DNA of 64,000 bases from Polyangiaceae bacterium (GTDB taxonomy: Bacteria > Myxococcota_A > Polyangia > Polyangiales > Polyangiaceae). Where the stretch lies: contig JACKEA010000006.1 in the NCBI GenBank assembly GCA_020633235.1, positions 248,001 to 312,000 on the forward strand, read 5' to 3'. Of the stretch, positions 60,237 to 64,000 are shown piece after piece; position 1 is the first letter of the stretch; every line of letters begins with the position of its first letter. Below the pieces are notes generated by a model, which made no database searches, was not told where the DNA came from, and worked only from the letters and a program-made list of their open reading frames with translations. Position numbers and translations under genes: made by a program.

Positions 60237-60593
60237 ATGCGGTGGACGATCCCAGGGGCAGCGTTCTTGGCGTTTGTTGGTTGTGGCGGCGCGGAAACAG
60301 CCCAGCCGGAAACCCCGACGTCGGACGGGCAGTCCCTGGTTCAAGCGGTGAGCTTGATGTGCCGCGCGGACACCCTCTCCGGCGCAGCCGCCGAAGAAGA
60401 TCCCCTCGACCGCAGCGCGAAGCGCGACCAGTGGCTCAGCGACAACGTCAAGAACCCCGACGCGATCTACTTCCGCACCATCGCGCGCACCCGCGCCCCG
60501 AAGGAGCACGCCGCGCTGCTTCGCGAGCAAGCGGCGGAGCTTGGCGTCCGGCTCTGTCCCGAGGCGGACCGCATCGAGAACGACGAGCTGTGA
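60237..60593 (+). CDS. small lipoprotein
   Basis: A 118-aa protein from ATG 60237 with signal peptide and lipobox FVGC (Cys17). The mature part is helical: SLVQAVSLMCRADTLSG, DRSAKRDQWLSDNVKNPDAIYFRTIA, KEHAALLREQAAELGVRLCPEADRIENDEL, with two more Cys that may pair. This is a recurrent myxobacterial lipoprotein type; function unknown. A degenerate repeat copy (l) lies around the lipobox codons and copy m follows the stop, so the gene is bracketed by repeat arms. Confidence 0.7.
   Translation: MRWTIPGAAFLAFVGCGGAETAQPETPTSDGQSLVQAVSLMCRADTLSGAAAEEDPLDRSAKRDQWLSDNVKNPDAIYFRTIARTRAPKEHAALLREQAAELGVRLCPEADRIENDEL
60275..60299. repeat. NVG element, copy l (half, degenerate), at a lipobox
   Basis: TGTTGGTTGTGGCGGCGCGG resembles the right arm with a 4-nt insertion and shares GCGGCGCGGAAAC with copy k. 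It is read in frame as VGCGGAE, around the lipidated Cys of the small lipoprotein. It may be chance. Confidence 0.35.
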
Positions 60594-60600
60594 CGTCCGG

Positions 60601-60630
60601 GGCGCGACGGGCATCGCGCCGGACCGACAA
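60601..60630. repeat. NVG element, copy m (half) with tail
   Basis: GCGCGACGGGCATCGCGCCG followed by GACCGACAA matches the tail plus left arm seen in copy c. It fills the 46-bp gap between the convergent stops at 60593 and 60640. Confidence 0.68.
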
Positions 60631-60639
60631 GCTCTCGAG

Positions 60640-62448
60640 TCAGGGGCGGCGGCGGCGCTTCGAGGGACGGCGGCGCTGCTTCAGTATTTCGGTGGCCTTG
60701 CGTTGGGTGTCGAGCTGCTCCTCGGTGGCGCCCAGGGCGCGCAGCAGCTCGATCTGCCGCTTGGCGTAGTCCTCGGAGACGAATGCCAAGTCGCCAGCGA
60801 CCATCGCGTCGAGCATGCGCTCGTAGGCCTCGACGGCTCGCGCGAGCCAGCTGTTGGCCGTGGGCTCGATCTCGGGGTGCGTCCTCAGCAGCGTCACCAC
60901 CATGCCGACGAGGGTGACCCGGTGGTTCAGGGTCAGCTCGGGAGCCGCGCGCACCAGCTGCTCCCGAGTGGCGTCGAACAGCAGCAGGGCGTAGCGACGG
61001 AGCATCCTGTCTGCGAACAGCTCGATGCGCGGCTCGCTCTCTTCGTCCGGGTGCATCTCCATCGACAGCAACGTCTTCGCGCCCTCGTCGAAGGCGATCA
61101 GGGTCCAGTGGTCGGCCTGGGTGTCCAGATCGCGGGCGTAGCCGGGGTTGGAGCGTCGGATCTCGTCGAGCAACTCTCGTGCGGCCTTCAGCTGGCGGGT
61201 AGCGCGGCGTGCCGCTTCCCGGGCGATGACCTGGCGACCCGCCGCCGCGAAGCGGGTGGCCGCGAAATCGTAGGCCAGCGCCAAGCACGAGTGAGTGGTG
61301 AGTCGATCCAGCTTCTTTGCCCGGGGTGCATCGCGCTCGTAGCGGGCGACGACCTGCGCAATGACGCTGAGGGCGGCATCTGACGGCACCCGCACGAGCT
61401 CGACCTGCGACGTGCCGCTCGGCGTGGTGAGGTCGACGCGGGCGTGGTGAAGCGACTGCGGTCGCAGTGGGCAGCGTACGAGCTTCGGAGCGCCGGCCAT
61501 GGAGCCCTGAACGTGCGAGGGCGGCAGCGCGTCCAACGTGTCGTCGCTCAGCATCTCGACCGGCGCAGCCCGGGCGCGTGTCCCGGCGCCGTCGGGCGTG
61601 CTCGCTGCCGACGCGCGCTTGGCGAACAGCGGGGCGTCGGCCTCGAAGACATCGTCGTTGGTCGGGTAGGCGAAGCTCGCCACCGCCGCTTCGTCCACCC
61701 GCGGCCGCTCTCCGTGGGCTGGCGGCGGCAAGATCCCGTGCGCCCGCGCATAGGCTTCGATCAGACGGTCTGGCGGTAGCGAGACGCCGCCCGCGTGCAC
61801 CGGCGCTGCGGTCACCAGATCGAACGTCACTGCATCTTCTCGCCAGGTGGCCGTGACGTGAGTGGCCCCTTGCGTGTTGACACCGCCCCAGTAGCGCAGC
61901 GCGAGCCCGTGGCGCCGACGCAAGTCGTACAGGCACGCGCCTCGGATCTGCGCCGCGGGCCCGCAGGCGCCGACGCCGGTGAGGACCAGATCCGACAGCC
62001 GATGAACCGCCGACGAGTACGCCAGATCGGAGAACGCGCGCCCGCTGGCGACCACCACGGAAGGATCGCGCCCGAGCTCGCGTTCGAGCTTGGCGCACAG
62101 GGTGTCGTACCGCTTCTGCGCTTCGGCAAGGTCCAACTCGGCGCGCTCTTCCTCGGCGTCCAGCGCGTCCGCCGCGAGCAAGAAGCGCCCAAGACGCAGC
62201 CGCCCCGCGGCGCGGTCCGAAAGCGCGCGCGTCACGAGCTCCCGGCGCGCTCGCTGGATCTCCTCCGGCGAGCGAAACGTGGCCTTGTTGCCCAGGGTCA
62301 CGTTCACCTCGGGCTCCGCGCTCCGCCCCGCGAGCACTCGTGTCACCCAAGTGTACGCGCGCGGCAGCGCCGCCGGAGCCGTATGCAGCAGTCCGGAGAG
62401 CAACAGCGCGAGCACCAACGCTTGCCGACTTGTGCGACTTCGTGCCAA
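60640..62448 (-). CDS. large secreted protein of unknown function
   Basis: A 602-aa protein. The frame is open to 62715, but I chose TTG 62448, which has GAGGG 6 nt upstream and starts directly at a signal peptide (QALVLALLLSGLLHTAPAAL). The mature part is helical and charged: EEERAELDLAEAQKRYDTLCAKLERELG, then a region with two Cys (GACGPAAQIRGACLYDLRRRHGLALRYWGG), and a C-terminal part ending in a basic tail KQRRRPSKRRRRP. No family is recognised. It could be periplasmic. It is convergent with the small lipoprotein and divergent from the signal peptidase fusion. Confidence 0.65.
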   Translation of the reverse strand: MARSRTSRQALVLALLLSGLLHTAPAALPRAYTWVTRVLAGRSAEPEVNVTLGNKATFRSPEEIQRARRELVTRALSDRAAGRLRLGRFLLAADALDAEEERAELDLAEAQKRYDTLCAKLERELGRDPSVVVASGRAFSDLAYSSAVHRLSDLVLTGVGACGPAAQIRGACLYDLRRRHGLALRYWGGVNTQGATHVTATWREDAVTFDLVTAAPVHAGGVSLPPDRLIEAYARAHGILPPPAHGERPRVDEAAVASFAYPTNDDVFEADAPLFAKRASAASTPDGAGTRARAAPVEMLSDDTLDALPPSHVQGSMAGAPKLVRCPLRPQSLHHARVDLTTPSGTSQVELVRVPSDAALSVIAQVVARYERDAPRAKKLDRLTTHSCLALAYDFAATRFAAAGRQVIAREAARRATRQLKAARELLDEIRRSNPGYARDLDTQADHWTLIAFDEGAKTLLSMEMHPDEESEPRIELFADRMLRRYALLLFDATREQLVRAAPELTLNHRVTLVGMVVTLLRTHPEIEPTANSWLARAVEAYERMLDAMVAGDLAFVSEDYAKRQIELLRALGATEEQLDTQRKATEILKQRRRPSKRRRRP

Positions 62449-62575
62449 GAGAACCCTCGAGGGGAGTGTAGGGGAGCGTGCATGTGTCCGGAACCAGAAC
62501 AGCCGCACTCGACGTGGCAGAGCACACTGGACCAGTCCATCTGTTTCTTGGCCTCCATGCCGGGGCAAGCGCCCG

Positions 62576-63838
62576 ATGACCCGCGAGATCTCGCCGAGCG
62601 GTTTCTGGCAGACTGCCGTCCGCGTCACCTTCGGCCCCACGCGCTTCTTCCAGGCTCCGCCGGGTTCCCGCAGTCGCTGGACGCCACGCACCTTCGCCAT
62701 TGGAGTCATGGCCATCGCCCTACCCGTCGGACGGCTGTTCGACGTCTTGCTGTGGGAGGGCGGCGGGGCGGCGCCGGCGATCTTCTCGGCGTTGGGCTAC
62801 TTGGTGCTGAGCCCCATCTTTGCGATCGTCTCGCTCTACGTCTCAGCCGGCCTCACCCACCTGCTACTACGCGCGGTGCGTGGGGCGAACGCACGCTTCT
62901 CTGAGACGCTTGCCTGCGTCGGATACTGCATGGCGCCCGCTCTCATCGGTGTCGTGCCGGTCTTGGGCGGTGTCGTTGGCAACATCTGGCAGCTCATCCT
63001 GCTGGTGCTGGGTCTCCGAGTGGTGCAGCGAACATCCAGCGTTCGCGCCGCGGTCGCCGTCGTGGGGCCGCCGGTGTTCCTGGTCGCGTTCGCGTTGTTC
63101 CTGCGCGCAGACGTGCTCGAAGCGTTCAAGATCCCATCGGGAGCGATGTTGCCCACGCTCGAGATCAACGATTACGTGTTCGCGAACAAGTTAGTCTATG
63201 GCCCCAAGGTGCCGCTGTCGCGAGCACGGATCTACTCGCGGCTACCGCCGCGGTACGGCGACGTCATGGTGTTCGAGTATCCCGATCCGAACCCGGAGAA
63301 CGAGCGGCAGGACTTCATCAAGCGCGTGATCGCACTCCCCGGTGACGAGCTGGTGGTGGAGGAAGGGCATCCGATCGTCAACGGCTGGCGGGTGCCGTCG
63401 TGCCGAGTCGGGCGCTACGAAGTGCAGGTCGACGATGGCAAGATTCCCGGTGACCTGTTCGTGGAGTACCTCGGCAGCACCGCATACCTGACCTTCTACG
63501 AGGCAGAGCGTTACGACGGTCGGCAGGGCCCCTACCGCGTCGCTCCGGGTGAGGTTTGGGTGATGGGCGACAACCGCAACAACAGCTCCGATTCGAGAGC
63601 TTGGGCTGGAGGCAGAGGCGCGGGTGTTCCTTTCGAGAACATCAAGGGGCGAGCGAGCATCATCTGGATGGCGTTTGGCACCGACGGCACCATCACATGG
63701 CCGCGGCTGTTTCATTCGGTGATGGGCCCGCCACTGCTCCCGAGCTCCGCGCCGCCGGAGGTGCGGGAGGCACTGCAGCACTGCCTGGCCACGCGTCCAC
63801 CCGCGGACGCCGCCACGCCGCCTTCCCCGTCACCCTGA
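62576..63838 (+). CDS. YIP1-like membrane domain fused to signal peptidase I-like (S26) domain
   Basis: A 420-aa protein from ATG 62576. Residues 8-150 form a YIP1-type domain (FWQTAVRVTFGPTRFFQAPP, then four to five helices). The remaining part is an S26A signal peptidase: the membrane-border box KIPSGAMLPTLEINDY near 185-200, YGDVMVFEYP, IKRVIALPGDE with general-base Lys249, and VWVMGDNRNNSSDSR. In E. coli LepB the nucleophile is the Ser in PSGSM. Here that place is Ala190 (codon GCG), and only Ser188 two residues before remains. The enzyme may therefore be inactive or use another Ser. Length and later boxes are otherwise normal. Confidence 0.88.
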   Translation: MTREISPSGFWQTAVRVTFGPTRFFQAPPGSRSRWTPRTFAIGVMAIALPVGRLFDVLLWEGGGAAPAIFSALGYLVLSPIFAIVSLYVSAGLTHLLLRAVRGANARFSETLACVGYCMAPALIGVVPVLGGVVGNIWQLILLVLGLRVVQRTSSVRAAVAVVGPPVFLVAFALFLRADVLEAFKIPSGAMLPTLEINDYVFANKLVYGPKVPLSRARIYSRLPPRYGDVMVFEYPDPNPENERQDFIKRVIALPGDELVVEEGHPIVNGWRVPSCRVGRYEVQVDDGKIPGDLFVEYLGSTAYLTFYEAERYDGRQGPYRVAPGEVWVMGDNRNNSSDSRAWAGGRGAGVPFENIKGRASIIWMAFGTDGTITWPRLFHSVMGPPLLPSSAPPEVREALQHCLATRPPADAATPPSPSP

Positions 63839-63846
63839 GGCTTTGC

Positions 63847-63870
63847 GCCGTCTTGGCGACGCGAGACGGC
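63847..63870 (+). terminator. possible terminator after the signal peptidase fusion
   Basis: GCCGTCT (63847-63853) pairs with AGACGGC (63864-63870), 7 bp, 8 nt past the stop. There is no T-tract, so the assignment is tentative. Confidence 0.4.
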
Positions 63871-64000
63871 GACGACGACTCTCAACAGTCCGGAGCTCGG
63901 GTCACGGCGTGTCCTTTGGGTCGCTCGAAGTCTAGCGCCTTGGGCTCGGGGCCAGACTCGACGCCACGTCAAATTCGTTCGGGTGCACGTTCCTGTTCGA
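63871..64000. other. window end, no firm gene
   Basis: A minus-strand frame is open from the window edge to a TAG at 63932-63934 (22 residues, ending in SLAPSPRR) and might be the 3' end of a gene outside the window. It is too short to judge. Nothing else is recognisable here. Confidence 0.25.

Overview
This is a 64-kb window of high-GC chromosomal DNA, tightly packed with genes on both strands. Several traits point to a myxobacterium (Myxococcota, probably the Polyangia/Sorangiineae side): an AgmX/PglI-type lipoprotein, many small lipoproteins with Gly/Ala-rich linkers, a spondin-repeat lipoprotein, Uma2-family genes, a short homogentisate dioxygenase, and HDOD and AgmX families. This is inference from gene content; no rRNA or other taxonomic marker is present.

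Layout. 1-2.4 kb: an N6-adenine DNA methyltransferase cut by the window edge, a Uma2 nuclease-like gene and a small unknown gene, the last two bracketed by near-identical palindromic repeats. 2.4-9.4 kb: infC, thrS and tRNA-Val(GAC) on the minus strand, divergent from yajC-secD-secF. 9.4-19.1 kb: secreted lipoproteins (one frameshifted), a transglutaminase-like protein without the usual Cys, a Gly-rich CXXCH lipoprotein, an ABC-F ATPase, a GspC-like PDZ protein, a DSP-type phosphatase, a second Uma2 gene and a lipoprotein with three spondin domains. 19.2-22.4 kb: a LysR regulator divergent from hmgA-hpd (tyrosine catabolism). 23.5-26.7 kb: a sulfane-sulfur island with rhodanese and persulfide dioxygenase divergent from two YeeE/YedE half-transporters and TauE/SafE; both arms carry a sigma-54-like promoter. 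26.8-27.6 kb: a coupled small-protein/nucleotidyltransferase pair. 27.7-34.8 kb: Smr, DUF1304, TetR, HDOD, M50 protease, an orphan PAS histidine kinase and a frameshifted SUMF1-domain gene. 34.9-41.2 kb: a five-gene operon joining a MacAB-like exporter (ATPase, adaptor, two permeases) to an LtaS-like membrane sulfatase. 43.4-49.3 kb: AgmX lipoprotein, hydantoinase, threonine synthase, a TrpB-like PLP enzyme and a zinc-ribbon membrane protein. 49.4-55.1 kb: an RND efflux operon ending in a DUF4349-beta-barrel fusion. 55.2-60.1 kb: a visibly lower-GC glycan island (two glycosyltransferases, a Wzx flippase, two methyltransferases). 60.2-63.8 kb: a small lipoprotein, a large unknown protein and a YIP1-signal peptidase I fusion whose usual nucleophile position is Ala.

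The most unusual feature runs across the whole window: a short palindromic repeat family, here called the NVG element. It has about a dozen full or half copies. The arms read roughly CGCGCCGAACCAACA and TGTTGGTTCGGCGCG, often followed by a CCCGTCGCG tail. Copies lie in gaps between convergent genes, at gene 3' ends, in pairs around accessory genes, and in frame inside genes for secreted proteins next to lipoboxes or in linkers. This resembles protein-coding palindromic elements known from Rickettsia, but I know of no description of this family.
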